Positions 44,785 through 53,642 of a stretch of DNA of 64,000 nucleotides are shown here, piece after piece. The DNA comes from Lentzea pudingi (lineage in GTDB: Bacteria > Actinomycetota > Actinomycetes > Mycobacteriales > Pseudonocardiaceae), in NCBI RefSeq assembly GCF_014646255.1, contig NZ_BMNC01000004.1, positions 202,480 to 266,479 of the forward strand. The letters are read 5' to 3'. Both the position numbers and the translations under genes were made by a program. A model generated the notes under the pieces. That model was given only the letters and a program-made list of their open reading frames with translations, had not been told where the DNA came from and did no database searches. Position 1 is the first letter of the stretch, and every line of letters starts with the position of its first letter.

Positions 44785-44832
44785 GCGGCCGTGATGGTGA
44801 TGATGCATTCGCATCATCACCATCACGGCCGC
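44785..44832. terminator. 22-bp perfect-stem hairpin after the toxin/immunity operon
   Basis: Arms 44785-44806 and 44811-44832 are perfectly complementary with a 4-nt ATTC loop; additional pairing beyond a 2-nt bulge is possible (TCAGC outside left, GCTGA outside right). It lies 66 bp after the immunity stop. The stem is built from GAT/CAT triplets. Almost certainly the operon terminator. Confidence 0.85.
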
Positions 44833-44889
44833 GCTGAACATGATTAACGCAAGTGGTGCACCAGTTGCGGCCGTATAGCTTCTAGGGGA

Positions 44890-45165
44890 TGGTGATAGAC
44901 CTGGTGCTGTGGGGCAGGGTTGGGAAGGTGATCGAGGCTGGCCACAAGGTCGTCAAGGCGGTCGTCTCCCTGGCCACCATCATCTCGAAGGCTCAAGGGC
45001 TGCTGCGCCGGGTGGAGGGATTGACGCTCGTGCCCAGGAAGTCGCGCTGAACCAGCTGCAAAAGCTGGGTGGCAAGCCCAGCGGTGCCGGTGGTTCATGT
45101 CCACTGCACAGCTCGTGGCCGGTATGGGGGTGTTAATGGCCGACGGGTCGTCCAAACCCATCGGC
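44890..45165 (+). pseudogene. displaced Rhs C-terminal module remnant
   Basis: In changing frames this stretch reads WGRVGKVIEAGHKVVKAV, LATIISKAQGLLRRVEG, AQEVALNQLQKLGG and finally MADGSSKPIG. It is a diverged copy of the linker and HINT start of the intact Rhs gene (WGKVGKVIEAGYKAVKAV, ATIISKAQGLLRRVEG, LADGSSKPIE at about 43235-43470). Frames are broken and the HINT start is largely lost. This is the scar of an older toxin tip displaced downstream by the current one. Confidence 0.8.
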
Positions 45166-46051
45166 GCCGAGGGGGGAAGGCCCGCTCGAGACCCGCCTCT
45201 CCAGTAGGAGTGAGATCGAGCTGGAGGTCACGGCCTCGGCTACGCAACCCGCACCCTCCGACACCCAGCCGGAGATCCTCGATCCCAGCCCAGCGCAGGG
45301 CCTGCGGGAGCGCCACCACGGATCGGACCGCGCAGACGTCGCTGGTGCGGAGGGGGAGCGTCCACAGCCGGGCGAGCTCACCGATGATCCGGCGCCTGCG
45401 GACGGGCACACCGAACCCGTGGCCGCAACACCGCCGGTCTTCGCCACCCACCACGAGGACGACATGGACGCCGCGCAGATCACGGTCACCGTGCTCGGCG
45501 GCCTGCGTGTGCACTGGCACCCCGAGCCCCACCCGGCCACGAGCTCCCTGGAGATCACCGGGACCTTGCAGCCCAGAACCCAGGAACTGCTGGTGTTTCT
45601 CGCCCTGCACCACGACGGCGTCACCCGCGACCCGCTCGTCTCGGCGCTGTGGAGCCACGACCCGCCAGCCCGACCGACCAACACCCCGCACACCGCGCTG
45701 GCACGGATGCGCACCGCACTGGCCGCCGCCACCAACGGAGCGGTAACCGACATCGTCTCGACGAGCAACGGCCGCTACCAACTCGACCCCGCGGTGGTGA
45801 GCGTCGACTACCGGCGCTTCGCTCACGCTGTCGCCGTACGCCGCGCCGCCACCACCGACCAAGCCCGAATCGACGCCCTCTGGGACGTGGTCAACGCCTA
45901 CGGCGGAACACTGGCAGAAGACACGACAGCCGAGTGGATCGAATCCGGGCTCACTGTGTCTCCGCTGGCGTTCTTCGCTGCCGATGCGATCACTTTCGCT
46001 GTTTTTCCGCTGAATCTTCCGACGCCTCCGGAGGAGCTGCAGCGTTCGTAG
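45166..46051 (+). pseudogene. truncated BTAD/SARP-like regulator domain
   Basis: One frame, open from about 45169 without its own start, gives a Pro/Glu-rich linker (TQPAPSDTQPEILDPSPAQG) and then a BTAD-like module: ITVTVLGGLRVHW, TQELLVFLALHHDGVTRD, ALWSHDPPARPTNTPHTALA, GRYQLDPAVVSVDYRRFAHA. The nearest usable start is the GTG at 45419. The domain breaks off after about WIESG, where the remaining 30 residues no longer fit the family. So both ends are missing: the left is joined to the Rhs remnant and the right to a type-VII-secretion-like gene end. Intact relatives are membrane LysM/BTAD proteins. Confidence 0.65.
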
Positions 46052-46057
46052 GAGGAC

Positions 46058-46195
46058 ATGCGGTCCTACATCGAGAAGCTCGCTTCTGAGGCGGAAACCG
46101 AGTTCAGGGAGATCGGTGAAACCCTGATCAAGATAGCCGATACATATGAACGTAACGAAGAGATCGTCGAGCTTGACCTGGATCAGGTCTACTAG
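46058..46195 (+). CDS. 45-residue ORF, C-terminus of a WXG100-like protein
   Basis: GGAGGA lies directly before the ATG, and the 45 residues are a charged helix: YIEKLASEAETEFREIGETL, then IKIADTYERNEEI. This matches the C-terminal helix of small ESX/WXG100-like proteins rather than a whole protein. It directly follows the truncated regulator, so it may be the surviving end of a gene cut by the same event. It precedes a type-VII-secretion-like protein by 22 bp. Confidence 0.45.
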   Translation: MRSYIEKLASEAETEFREIGETLIKIADTYERNEEIVELDLDQVY

Positions 46196-46217
46196 GTTTC
46201 GAGGGGAACCGGGGGAT

Positions 46218-46945
46218 ATGAGCAGTCCTGAAGCGTCTCACTATCCGGCGTTGATCGAAGCGTTGAACGACTCGTTCCGCCTGGCGGGTGAGGCGGTGAA
46301 CCTTCTCATCGACAACTTCAACAAGGGTGTCCACAACATCAACACCAACCCGCTCATCTACGTGGCGCCGGACTTCTTCGGCGGGCTCGAGCGAGCGCTG
46401 AACAATCTGCGTGACTACGTGGACAAGTTCGCCAGGGTGATGCTGGGCTTTCTGAAGCACCACGCCCCGATCATCGGGTTGATCCAGGCCAGCTTCGACT
46501 GGCTCACCGTGATGCAGAAGCCCGTCTCGGACATCGCCGCGCGAGCGGGAGACCAGAGCGAGAACAAGAGCTTCGGCCAGTGGACCGGTCCCGCTGCCAC
46601 GTACTACAACTCGCAGGTGCTTGCCCGGCAGCAGAAGGCAGCAAGTGGCTGACGCAGGTCGCCCAGACGAACATCAAGCTGCTCAACACCTACGCGGACA
46701 GGATCGGCAACTTCGTCGCCAAAGCCGTCTCGGCGCTGACCTCCGCGGGCACGATCATCGGTGCGCTGGAAGCGATCGGCGACGCCGCCGAGATCTGTGG
46801 GGAACTGGTCGCATCCGCTGTGACGGTCTTCGGTGACAGCGTGGAGTACTACACCAACACCGTCGGATTCATGCGAGACATGCTCAGCACGCGCACCAGC
46901 AACGGAGCGTTTCCCAACGAAGCATGGCCCCAGGCGGTGACCTGA
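46218..46945 (+). pseudogene. WXG100/ESX-like helical protein, frameshifted
   Basis: The ATG at 46218 follows GGGGGA. The first frame gives MSSPEASHYPALIEALNDSF to GQWTGPAATYYNSQVLARQQ and ends at 46652. A second frame continues seamlessly with SKWLTQVAQTNIKLLNTYAD to NEAWPQAVT and ends at 46945. One base near 46640 accounts for the shift. Joined length is about 242 residues, mostly helical, with a central W-x-G motif (QWTGPAA) of type VII secretion substrates. If the shift is a sequencing error, the gene is intact; it is followed 5 bp later by the next gene. Confidence 0.7.
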
Positions 46946-46949
46946 GAAC

Positions 46950-47654
46950 ATGCTGGACAAGGAACTGAGCAGCCTGAAGCTGGCCGAGCTTCACCTACCG
47001 CCGATCGCCGCGACCAGAATGTCGCCACCTCCGGAGCTTCCCTCCGCGCCGGCCGACGCCTACAAGGCGAGCGACGCCTCAAGGTCGCTGTGGGTCATCG
47101 TGGACCCGAACGGAAAAGTGCTGCGGTTCGACGTGAGCAGCAGCTGGCAGTCACGGCTGCCCGTCGCAGAGTTCGGGCAGGCACTGATGATGACCTACCT
47201 CGACGCGGTGCGCATCGCCGCCACGGTCGAGCGCCAAGCGCGTCGGGATCGCCGCGAGGATCCCGAGCCGGTCAGCTTTCAGAGCTGGTCCAGCATGCCC
47301 GACATGGACACGTGGCTGGCTCAGATCAGGGAAGAGCAGTCTACCATCGGCCGGCAGTTGCGCGAAGCCTGCGAGAACGCGGACAGGGTGTCACACGAGG
47401 TGACGGCTTTACGCAGCCCGTATGGCCTTGTGACACTGCAGATCCGCAACGGAGCATTGGTCGGCCTGACGGCGAACACCGCTGCGATCTCGCAGGCTGG
47501 CGTCGGACAACTGCAGCAGGACCTGTGGGAGGTGTTCGGCGATGCCGGGCTCACCTCAGATCGAGGTACGGCCCCGGTGAGCCCGCCCCGGCGTCGTTCG
47601 CGTGCCCAGGAGGATCCGGAAGAGGACTTGTGGAAAGGGCTGGGGGCGCAGTGA
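46950..47654 (+). CDS. YbaB-like, ESX-associated protein
   Basis: A 234-residue soluble protein. The N-terminal part includes LWVIVDPNGKVLRFDVSSSW. The second half has a helix (MDTWLAQIREEQSTIGRQLR), then SPYGLVTLQIRNGALVGLTA, which resembles the YbaB/EbfC fold as found in actinobacterial type-VII-secretion-like clusters. The Pro/Arg/Glu-rich tail is probably disordered. Its stop overlaps the GTG start of the following lipoprotein, so the genes are co-translated. Role unknown, possibly a chaperone or DNA/nucleoid-binding partner. Confidence 0.6.
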   Translation: MLDKELSSLKLAELHLPPIAATRMSPPPELPSAPADAYKASDASRSLWVIVDPNGKVLRFDVSSSWQSRLPVAEFGQALMMTYLDAVRIAATVERQARRDRREDPEPVSFQSWSSMPDMDTWLAQIREEQSTIGRQLREACENADRVSHEVTALRSPYGLVTLQIRNGALVGLTANTAAISQAGVGQLQQDLWEVFGDAGLTSDRGTAPVSPPRRRSRAQEDPEEDLWKGLGAQ

Positions 47655-48283
47655 ACCGATCCGCAGGGATCGTGGGTGCGGTTGTGTTCGCGTTGAGTGT
47701 GACGGCGTGCACCGCTGACGGCACGGTGATCGGCAGGCCGGAAAGCATGTCGATCGCGCCGCCGACGTCCACCACACCGTCCACGCTCGTGCAGGCCAAG
47801 TACACAGCACTCCCAACCTGTCGGCAGGTAACGGACAAGGTGACGGGCCTGCCGCCGTTGCGGTCAGGCAACGAGAAGCCTTCAGCGTCCGACATGCTCA
47901 CCGGTCGCGAGTTCCAGCGCATACCCGACTGGCCGCGGGTGAACTTGCAAGTGTCGGCCTGGCGAGACGACGTTGGTGACATCTCGTATCCGGCCAGTGC
48001 CGGCCGAGGCGCGCTCAAGGCGCGCGAAGCCTACGACGCGCCCTCCAAGCCGGGCTCCGACCCGGCCGACGACGGCACTGCCGAGGACGTGCAGGTCGGC
48101 GAGAAGGCGAAGTGGCTGACACCGAAGGACAACGGCAGCTGCACCCTGATGATCCTCGATCAGAACGCCGTGCTGCATCTTGAGTACAAGCCCGCCGACA
48201 AACCGGCGCCGAGGTCACAGGAGTGCCGAGGGCCGCTACGTGAACTCGCGAAGTCGTTCTACAACGCAGTCCAGACGCAGTAA
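47651..48283 (+). CDS. small secreted lipoprotein (DUF3558-like?)
   Basis: A 210-residue protein starting at a GTG that overlaps the previous stop. Signal peptide SAGIVGAVVFALS with lipobox VTAC, then a Thr/Ser/Pro linker and a compact domain with paired cysteines (LPTCRQV, GSCTLMIL, SQECRGPL). Size and layout resemble actinobacterial DUF3558 lipoproteins, but I cannot confirm the family. It is the last gene of the type-VII-like cluster and is followed by a strong terminator. Confidence 0.7.
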   Translation: MNRSAGIVGAVVFALSVTACTADGTVIGRPESMSIAPPTSTTPSTLVQAKYTALPTCRQVTDKVTGLPPLRSGNEKPSASDMLTGREFQRIPDWPRVNLQVSAWRDDVGDISYPASAGRGALKAREAYDAPSKPGSDPADDGTAEDVQVGEKAKWLTPKDNGSCTLMILDQNAVLHLEYKPADKPAPRSQECRGPLRELAKSFYNAVQTQ

Positions 48284-48425
48284 GCGCCGCGAAGACTCCA
48301 ACCGAGACCACGGCCATCGACTCCTCTGCCACGGCGATCTACCTGGTGTGAAGCAAACGAGCGCTTGAATTGCCAACGGTTCTCTCGACGCCAGCCAAGC
48401 ACGTCACACCCGCAGGCAAGCGGAA

Positions 48426-48466
48426 ATGCCGTGTCCCGACGGGCGATTCCCGTTGGGACACGGCAT
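48426..48466. terminator. 18-bp stem terminator between convergent genes
   Basis: ATGCCGTGTCCC.ACGGG on the left pairs with the right arm at 17 of 18 positions (one G-T) around a CGATT loop. It lies between the lipoprotein stop at 48283 and the regulator-like gene on the minus strand. Confidence 0.85.
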
Positions 48467-48485
48467 GACCTGACACAGACGCGGG

Positions 48486-49232
48486 CTAACTGATCGGGAC
48501 CGGAATCGCCGTCCGTTCCGTCAGAGCTAGGGCGAAACGCTTCGGCTTGTCGTTGGTCTGCGCGGCTGTACCGTTCGCGACCAGCTTGTCAGTGCGTTGC
48601 TCACCGCGCCCGATGACTTCCCGTCCAGGGCCTTCGCGATCGCGGCAGGACCGAACTCCTCGCCGGGGTGGTCATGCAGGTAGTCCTCGACCATTCCGAG
48701 CAATGCACTGGCTGCCAGCCGCGCGGTCATCTGTTTGATCAACTTCGCCACACGTTCCGTCGTCGTGCTGCGACCGCCATCGACGGCTTCAGGAGCGCTC
48801 ACCTCGGCGACGACAGGTTCTGCCTCAACAGCGTCGATCGCTACGGAGTTGATCGGATCCTGTGCCTCGTCAGCTGCCGTGTCTGTGAGGTCGACGCTGT
48901 CTTCCTCAGCAACCGTGATGCTGCCGAAATCGGTGATGACCCACAGGTCGGCAGCACGCCGACCACCCTCGGCGATCCCAGGGGTACGGGTGACGGCGCC
49001 ATCCGATGCCCATTTCGCGAGGATCTTCGGTGCGGTTGACTTTCCGATCTGCGCCAACAGTGACAGGTCGGCGGCGGTGCTGTTCGGGTTGGCGTGCAAC
49101 GCCTTCCAGAGCTTGTCTTCGGTGTCCGTGCGGAGGTTCGCGGCAACGGTCTGGTCGGGAACCGACCGCAGCGTCGTGGCGGATCCCGTCGTGTTAGCAG
49201 TGGTGCGGGGGTGTACGGGTCTTGCTGGGCAT
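48486..49232 (-). pseudogene. helix-turn-helix protein with two frameshifts
   Basis: The natural start is the ATG at 49232 (MPSKTRTP, with GAGGGA upstream), but a run of five G on the plus strand at 49207-49211 shifts the frame by one; removing one base gives a continuous protein. The central part is DKLWKALHANPNSTAADLSL, GKSTAPKILAKWASDGAVTR, a winged helix, then an acidic linker. The C-terminal part is GMVEDYLHDHPGEEFGPAAI and AKALDGKSSGAVSNAL. A second shift near 48595 hides the natural end (KLVANGTAAQTNDKPKRFAL), which stops at 48486. Two DNA-binding-like modules suggest a regulator of a type seen in mobile islands. Confidence 0.6.
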
Positions 49233-49610
49233 GACGTCCCTCGATTCGTGTACGTGATCGCAATGATGTGGTCATGCCCCGGCTGGAGCGGGTTGTGGCC
49301 CCCGGTGCGCTGCCGGAGTGTTCGGGCTACACGACTATGGACGCTTCCTTCGGTCCCTGAAGTCAAGCGGTTGCGGACCAAGGCATCCGTCTGGTGTGGA
49401 TGGTTGTCGATCTGCGACGCCAGGCCGCTTGGTCCGTGTCGCTTCGGTCCCCACACGGGTTCATCCGCTGTTGCATCGCACAGCGCTCATTGACAACGGT
49501 GCGCCGACGAAACATCTATACATGTGGACACGCGATCACAGCTCGAATCCCAAGGCATGTATGGGAAATGGCCAAGGATCGCGCCAACCGAACCGAGTCA
49601 GGAGGCTGGC
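49233..49610. other. 378-bp region without a clear gene
   Basis: No coherent frame. It contains TTGACA at 49490-49495 and TCTATA at 49515-49520 with a 19-bp spacer, a possible sigma-70-type promoter facing right. Confidence 0.35.
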
Positions 49611-49697
49611 ATGACATCCACTTTTCACAACGAGATCAGATTCGGCGACATCAACTACAGACTCTGCGCAACGCGGATTCCGAAGGCTCACTGGTGA
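49611..49697 (+). CDS. possible 28-residue peptide ORF
   Basis: AGGAGG lies 5 nt before the ATG. The peptide MTSTFHNEIRFGDINYRLCA plus eight residues ends at a TGA. A promoter-like TTGACA/TCTATA lies 90 bp upstream. No family recognised. It could equally be the first residues of a broken larger gene, because the following 180 bp have no coherent frame. Confidence 0.3.
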   Translation: MTSTFHNEIRFGDINYRLCATRIPKAHW

Positions 49698-49877
49698 TCG
49701 ACCTGCTTGGAGCGGCACTGTCGGCTCCGCACAGGCTCGGCCGTGCGCACCTCCGCTGCTTCTTGATGCCGACCGGTAACGCCGCGAAGCGTTTGGTGTG
49801 TCGGCGGCCTGGTCTTCGAAGCAGTGCGCTGACATCGGCAACGGCGTCGGCGTGCACGGGGAGAGTGGCAAAACCTG

Positions 49878-50550
49878 ATGAGCGACTACAAATTCCCGGA
49901 TGCGCCGAAGATCGAGGCTGCGTATCGGAAAGCGTACAAGGCTCTTGAATCCCTCTTTCCTGGAAAAAAATCGTCGATACCGAGGAAAGAGCGTCATTTT
50001 TGAACGTGCTGACAGAACCGCGGTCGAACTCGCAGACCTCGTGACCGTGGCGCAGTTGGGCTCGCGCGTCTCACCGCAAGGACTGCGTCAGGACGGCGAC
50101 TGGCAGCCGATCATCGCTGGCCTTGATCTGGACGATGGCCCACACGACTTCGGCGCCGACCTCAACGCGACCACATATGAAGGTCCGGCCGGTCGCTGGG
50201 CAGGTAGCGCTCTTGATTGTGCTGCATTGGTCTACAAGCGAGCGTGCAGGTGGGACTTCCCGCCAGGAGAGGCGGGCGTGTCGCTGCTGATGCTGGCTCC
50301 GACACGCGCTGTCGGTGGCGACGAACCGTGACTCTACAGCGGCTACATCGTCGACTTCGTAATCCTGTACGACCGCGACGACGACGGCTCCTATGAGTCA
50401 GTGGGCCATATCTGGACTGCGGCGGCATGGCAGCGCCAGGGGATCGCGCGGCGGCTGCTGACTGAGGCGAGGTCACGATTCCCGGTCACGAGAGTCGAGG
50501 AGCCGTATACCGACAACGGTAAGGCGTTTCTGGCCGCATGCCCAGAATAG
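49878..50550 (+). pseudogene. N-acetyltransferase-like protein, broken by a frameshift and a stop
   Basis: From the ATG at 49878: MSDYKFPDAPKIEAAYRKAY, KALESLFPGK, then a run of seven A near 49964 shifts the frame. Continuing in the next frame: SVIFERADRTAVELADLVTV, LRQDGDWQPIIAGLDLDDG, LMLAPTRAVGGDEP, then an in-frame TGA at 50329-50331. After it the same frame goes on with YIVDFVILYDRDDDGSYESV, HIWTAAAWQRQGIARRLLTE, ARSRFPVTRVEEPYTDNGKA and stops at 50550. The RQGIARRLL segment is the acetyl-CoA loop of GNAT enzymes, with an accessory N-terminal domain. Confidence 0.6.
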
Positions 50551-50657
50551 AGGCTTGGCCTCAGGACTGCCTCACGCAGTTCGAGATGAGGGACGCGTAG
50601 CGGCAAGGTTGCGCCCGATCGGATCGGTGCGCACAACGGCGCCGGGTTCGGGGGCGT

Positions 50658-51125
50658 TCACCATGTGGGTGGATGAGATGGCGAGACCGACGTGAGTGAT
50701 AGCCCCTGGCGAACGGCACTAGCTTCTTCGTCGAGCAAATGGCGAGCACGGGTGGCCCAGTCTGCGTCGATGCGGAAGCTGTCGCCGCGGAAGCGCGGAA
50801 AGACGTGCAGATGGAAGTGGAAGATCTCCTGGAAGGCGGCTTCTCCGTCGGCGAGGAACACGTTGACGCCCTCGCAGCGCAGGCCAGAGCGTCGAAGGGC
50901 GCGGCCGACGCGGTGGCCGATCCTCCAGACGTGTGTGCTCGTCTCCTCGTCCAGGTCTTCCAGCCCGATGGCATGCAGACGTGGCACTATGAGGACGTGC
51001 CCCGGCGTCACCGCGCCGAGGTCCATGAACGCAACGACTCGATCATCTGCGTACGCCACGCTCGCCTCGGCCTCTCCGGCGACAATGGCGCAGAAGACGC
51101 ATTTCTCTGGCCTCTGGTCATTCAC
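50658..51125 (-). CDS. HIT-family nucleotide hydrolase/transferase
   Basis: A 155-residue HIT protein: CVFCAIVAGEAEASVAYADD (Cys pair as in zinc-binding HINT-like members), VVAFMDLGAVTPGHVLIVPR, and the histidine triad FHFHLHVFPRF. The GTG at 51125 (VNDQRPEKC) is chosen by the typical N-terminus; no ribosome-binding site is clear and the frame is open further upstream. Acts on nucleoside phosphoramidates or dinucleoside polyphosphates by family. It stands alone in the island with normal high GC and intact frame. Confidence 0.85.
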   Translation of the reverse strand: MNDQRPEKCVFCAIVAGEAEASVAYADDRVVAFMDLGAVTPGHVLIVPRLHAIGLEDLDEETSTHVWRIGHRVGRALRRSGLRCEGVNVFLADGEAAFQEIFHFHLHVFPRFRGDSFRIDADWATRARHLLDEEASAVRQGLSLTSVSPSHPPTW

Positions 51126-51286
51126 GTGCAAAGCGTTGCAGCTGCGTCCTGGGCGACGCGAGCGAGTTTCTCTCAGGTCTGAACGCACGGTCACGACGTG
51201 GCTGGCTGCAGTGATCGTGTGTCCGGCCTCGGCTGACTCGCCGCGTCCGGGCACCGAGAGCCACCGGGCGCGGGTATCTTCACCGG

Positions 51287-51706
51287 ATGACGGACGTCCG
51301 CAACTTCCGGAACGCCTGTTACGAAGCTGCGCGCCGCACTGGCGGCAATGTGATCGAGTTCCGCCTTGCCGGCGACGTGACACCCAACTTCCACCAGGGG
51401 CTTATCGCCTACCGCGAGCGTACGGTCGCCGTCGCCTGCACGCGCGACTCAGCGGTGCTGGCCCTCGCAGAGCCCCGGACCATCGACTTTGTCGACGGCG
51501 TCGGGGAGTCGGGCCCGCTGACGTTTGTCGACGCCCCTGAGTTGGTGGCTGTACTGGCCGCGCTGCTGCCGGGGTCTCAGGTGCGCACCCCGTCCGAGCT
51601 GAACGGCCCGTTCGACGCCACGACTTGGCCCCATATCTCGTCAAACGACATCACGCACTGGCGGCCCGGCACCCTCGGCGAAGCGCTCTTCAACTACTGG
51701 GACTGA
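51287..51706 (+). CDS. hypothetical protein
   Basis: A 139-residue soluble protein with no motif I recognise: MTDVRNFRNACYEAARRTGG, then strands (NVIEFRLAGDVTP, TVAVACTRDSAVLALAEPRT) and a final WRPGTLGEALFNYWD. No signal peptide or helix bundle. The size and ending suggest an immunity- or SMI1-like small protein, but that is only an impression. The start lies 161 bp from the divergent HIT gene. Confidence 0.6.
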   Translation: MTDVRNFRNACYEAARRTGGNVIEFRLAGDVTPNFHQGLIAYRERTVAVACTRDSAVLALAEPRTIDFVDGVGESGPLTFVDAPELVAVLAALLPGSQVRTPSELNGPFDATTWPHISSNDITHWRPGTLGEALFNYWD

Positions 51707-51943
51707 AAAACCCGCAACCTCTCATGCTCCGATTGTCGTCACGCACCGCACTGACATCGCGGCCAGATAGCCTCCCTGCAAAGTGGCCGCCTGCGGGGGA
51801 TCCGACTGGCCACCGACAGGCGGCAGGCTCCTCGGCGGAGCAGCGGTAGCATCAACGTTTTCGCACGTCAGCTGGCAGTTGCGTCCTCTTTGTGTGCAGC
51901 AAGGATGCTGGACCCAGACCGGTGAACGTGGTGGACTCGGTGC

Positions 51944-52627
51944 GTGACGCAGCGGGCGGATGTCCTTCGCATCCTGGCAAAATCTCCAGCCGGAATGACT
52001 GATGCCGAGATCGTGCGAGAACTTGTCCGGTTGCATCCTCGCGCAACGCATCAAACCGTCAACCAGATCTGTCGCCAGCTGGCCGTGGAAGGCCTGATCG
52101 CGCGAGACGGCGCCGACCGTCCCATCCTCAATCGGCTACGCGACGGCATCCAGCAGGTTCCTCGTGAGCCGGTGCCGGTGCCTGCCACCTCGCCCAAGGC
52201 GTGGCCCTGGGAAGGTGCGGTCCAGGAGGCCGTTGTGGGATGGCTGGAGGCGCGTGGAGCCGCGATTCGATCCCAGGTCGATACCGCGGCGCGGCAACGT
52301 GGCACTGATGTCGTTGCGTTTTGGCAGGGGTCGGTTCTGCACATCGAGGTCAAAGGTTGGCCGTCCGCCGAGTACGCGGACCCCAAGCGTGCTCACGAGA
52401 CGAAGCCAACGCGACCGAGCCTGCAGGCGAGTCATTGGTTCGCTGGCGCGCTCAGCAGTGCGTTGAGGTTGCGTGAGGCGCATGCAGATGATCGCGTCGT
52501 TATGGCGTTTCCGAACAAGCAGCGGTACCGGAACCTCCACGCTGAGCGTCACGGCGTGCTCCACCAAGTGCGCATCGAAGTCTGGTACATAGACGAGTCG
52601 GGACAGATGGAATGCGATGGCGCATGA
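51944..52627 (+). CDS. winged-helix plus PD-(D/E)XK nuclease-like protein
   Basis: A 227-residue protein with a GTG start. Residues 1-60 form a winged helix (VLRILAKSPAGMTDAEIVRE, THQTVNQICRQLAVEGLIAR). A Pro-rich linker leads to a restriction-endonuclease-like core: E95 in AVQEAVVGWL, D122 in RQRGTDVVAFW, and E135-V-K137 in VLHIEVKGWPS, the order expected for PD-(D/E)XK nucleases. A further conserved-looking block is DRVVMAFPNKQRYRNL. It has no methylase or helicase neighbour. Probably a DNA-cleaving or Mrr-like sensor protein, possibly defence-related; no homologous system recognised. Frame intact. Confidence 0.7.
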   Translation: MTQRADVLRILAKSPAGMTDAEIVRELVRLHPRATHQTVNQICRQLAVEGLIARDGADRPILNRLRDGIQQVPREPVPVPATSPKAWPWEGAVQEAVVGWLEARGAAIRSQVDTAARQRGTDVVAFWQGSVLHIEVKGWPSAEYADPKRAHETKPTRPSLQASHWFAGALSSALRLREAHADDRVVMAFPNKQRYRNLHAERHGVLHQVRIEVWYIDESGQMECDGA

Positions 52628-52689
52628 GCACTGCACGACAGATTGCCCGAGCGTGAAGTACGTATGCATCTGCAGACGGTTCGATTGGT

Positions 52690-53007
52690 TCAGCTGCAGA
52701 GCTCGATGCCGTTCTTGCGGTAGAAGGTGACGGGGTCGATGGTTTGGCCGCGGACTTCGATCTGGAAATGCAGGTGAGGTCCGGTGGATTGGCCTCGGTT
52801 GCCGGCTTCGCCGATGGGTTGGCCCGCGAGGACGGTCTGTCCTGTATGGACGTGGTTGCGGTTGTTGTGTCCGTAGGTGCTGATGGTTCCGTGGGAGTGT
52901 TGGATGCGGATCCAGAGGCCGTATCCGCTGGCAGCTCCGGCGTCGATCACCAGGCCGTCGCCGACTGCGACGATGGTGGTGCCGATGGGTGCGCGAGCGG
53001 TCGTCAT
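52690..53007 (-). pseudogene. M23 metallopeptidase, C-terminal fragment
   Basis: The last 100 or so codons read APIGTTIVAVGDGLVIDAGA, GYGLWIRIQHSHGTISTYGH and STGPHLHFQIEVRGQTIDP, the C-terminal two-thirds of a LytM/M23 domain including the HxH motif (HLHF). The first zinc ligands (HxGxD region) are missing, cut at about 53000 where a different plus-strand gene begins. An N-terminally truncated, inactive peptidase remnant. Confidence 0.75.
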
Positions 53008-53031
53008 TCGCCGACGAAGGTCTGCACGCTT

Positions 53032-53367
53032 GTGGCTACATGTTCGATCTGCCGGCGCAGACACCGCTGGGCGCCCCTCGTCATCTTCTTCGGCTACTCC
53101 GAAGCGGAACAGTGGCCCAAAGCGTGGCTGTGTCCCATGTGTCATTCGCGATGGCATCGAATGATGCGACAGGCCAGGGGATGGAAGCTCGCCGAGGGCG
53201 AGATCGCAGCGGAGCTCATGGACTATGCGCGGCAGCGCGGACCTGCTGAACAACAGAGCCACGAATGCGTCGTCGACCTACGCACCGTACTTGCCTTATG
53301 GCCAGACATCATGACGGCTGTGCGGGCACGGAGCCGGACGATCGAAATGATGCTGGAATCTGCTTAA
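53032..53367 (+). CDS. zinc-ribbon hypothetical protein
   Basis: A GTG at 53032 gives about 111 residues. Two CxxC pairs (TCSICRRRH and AWLCPMCHSRWH) form a probable zinc ribbon; a helical tail follows (LAEGEIAAELMDYARQRG, AVRARSRTIEMMLESA). The frame is open to the left through the peptidase fragment, so the true 5' end may be lost at the junction near 53000. Family not recognised. Confidence 0.5.
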   Translation: MATCSICRRRHRWAPLVIFFGYSEAEQWPKAWLCPMCHSRWHRMMRQARGWKLAEGEIAAELMDYARQRGPAEQQSHECVVDLRTVLALWPDIMTAVRARSRTIEMMLESA

Positions 53368-53394
53368 GCGCACGCGATAGGAGGACAGACGATC

Positions 53395-53580
53395 GTGATC
53401 CGAGTTCGGGCTGGCGCGATCGCAAATTGACTCGGCGAGGACCGAAACGCCGCCGTCATCGAGGACGCTCTGGCCGAAATTCTCGGAGGAACGTGGTCGG
53501 TCATATGGGACTTCGACACGCGCTTCACACCTGATGCCGCCCGCCCAACTCCTGAGCACCGTCGACCCACCGAACCGTGA
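53395..53580 (+). pseudogene. small gene with an in-frame stop
   Basis: GGAGG precedes the GTG at 53395 by 10 nt. The frame reads VIRVRAGAIAN, TGA (53428-53430), then LGEDRNAAVIEDALAEILGG, TWSVIWDFDTRFTPDA and a stop at 53580. The second part looks coding. About 61 codons in total; function unknown. Confidence 0.35.
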
Positions 53581-53642
53581 GCACGGCATGCGGTGGCACC
53601 GGCCAGCGGCTTGGCCGCTGTACCGGAACCACCGCGACGGAC

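Noticed and set aside
44785..44832. Cloning-vector His-tag contamination suggested by CATCATCACCATCAC
   Set aside because: It is inside a perfect palindrome in the expected terminator position, with no other vector sequence around.
44844..45161. A 105-residue minus-strand gene
   Set aside because: The plus strand here is a recognisable Rhs module remnant, so the minus frame is its shadow.
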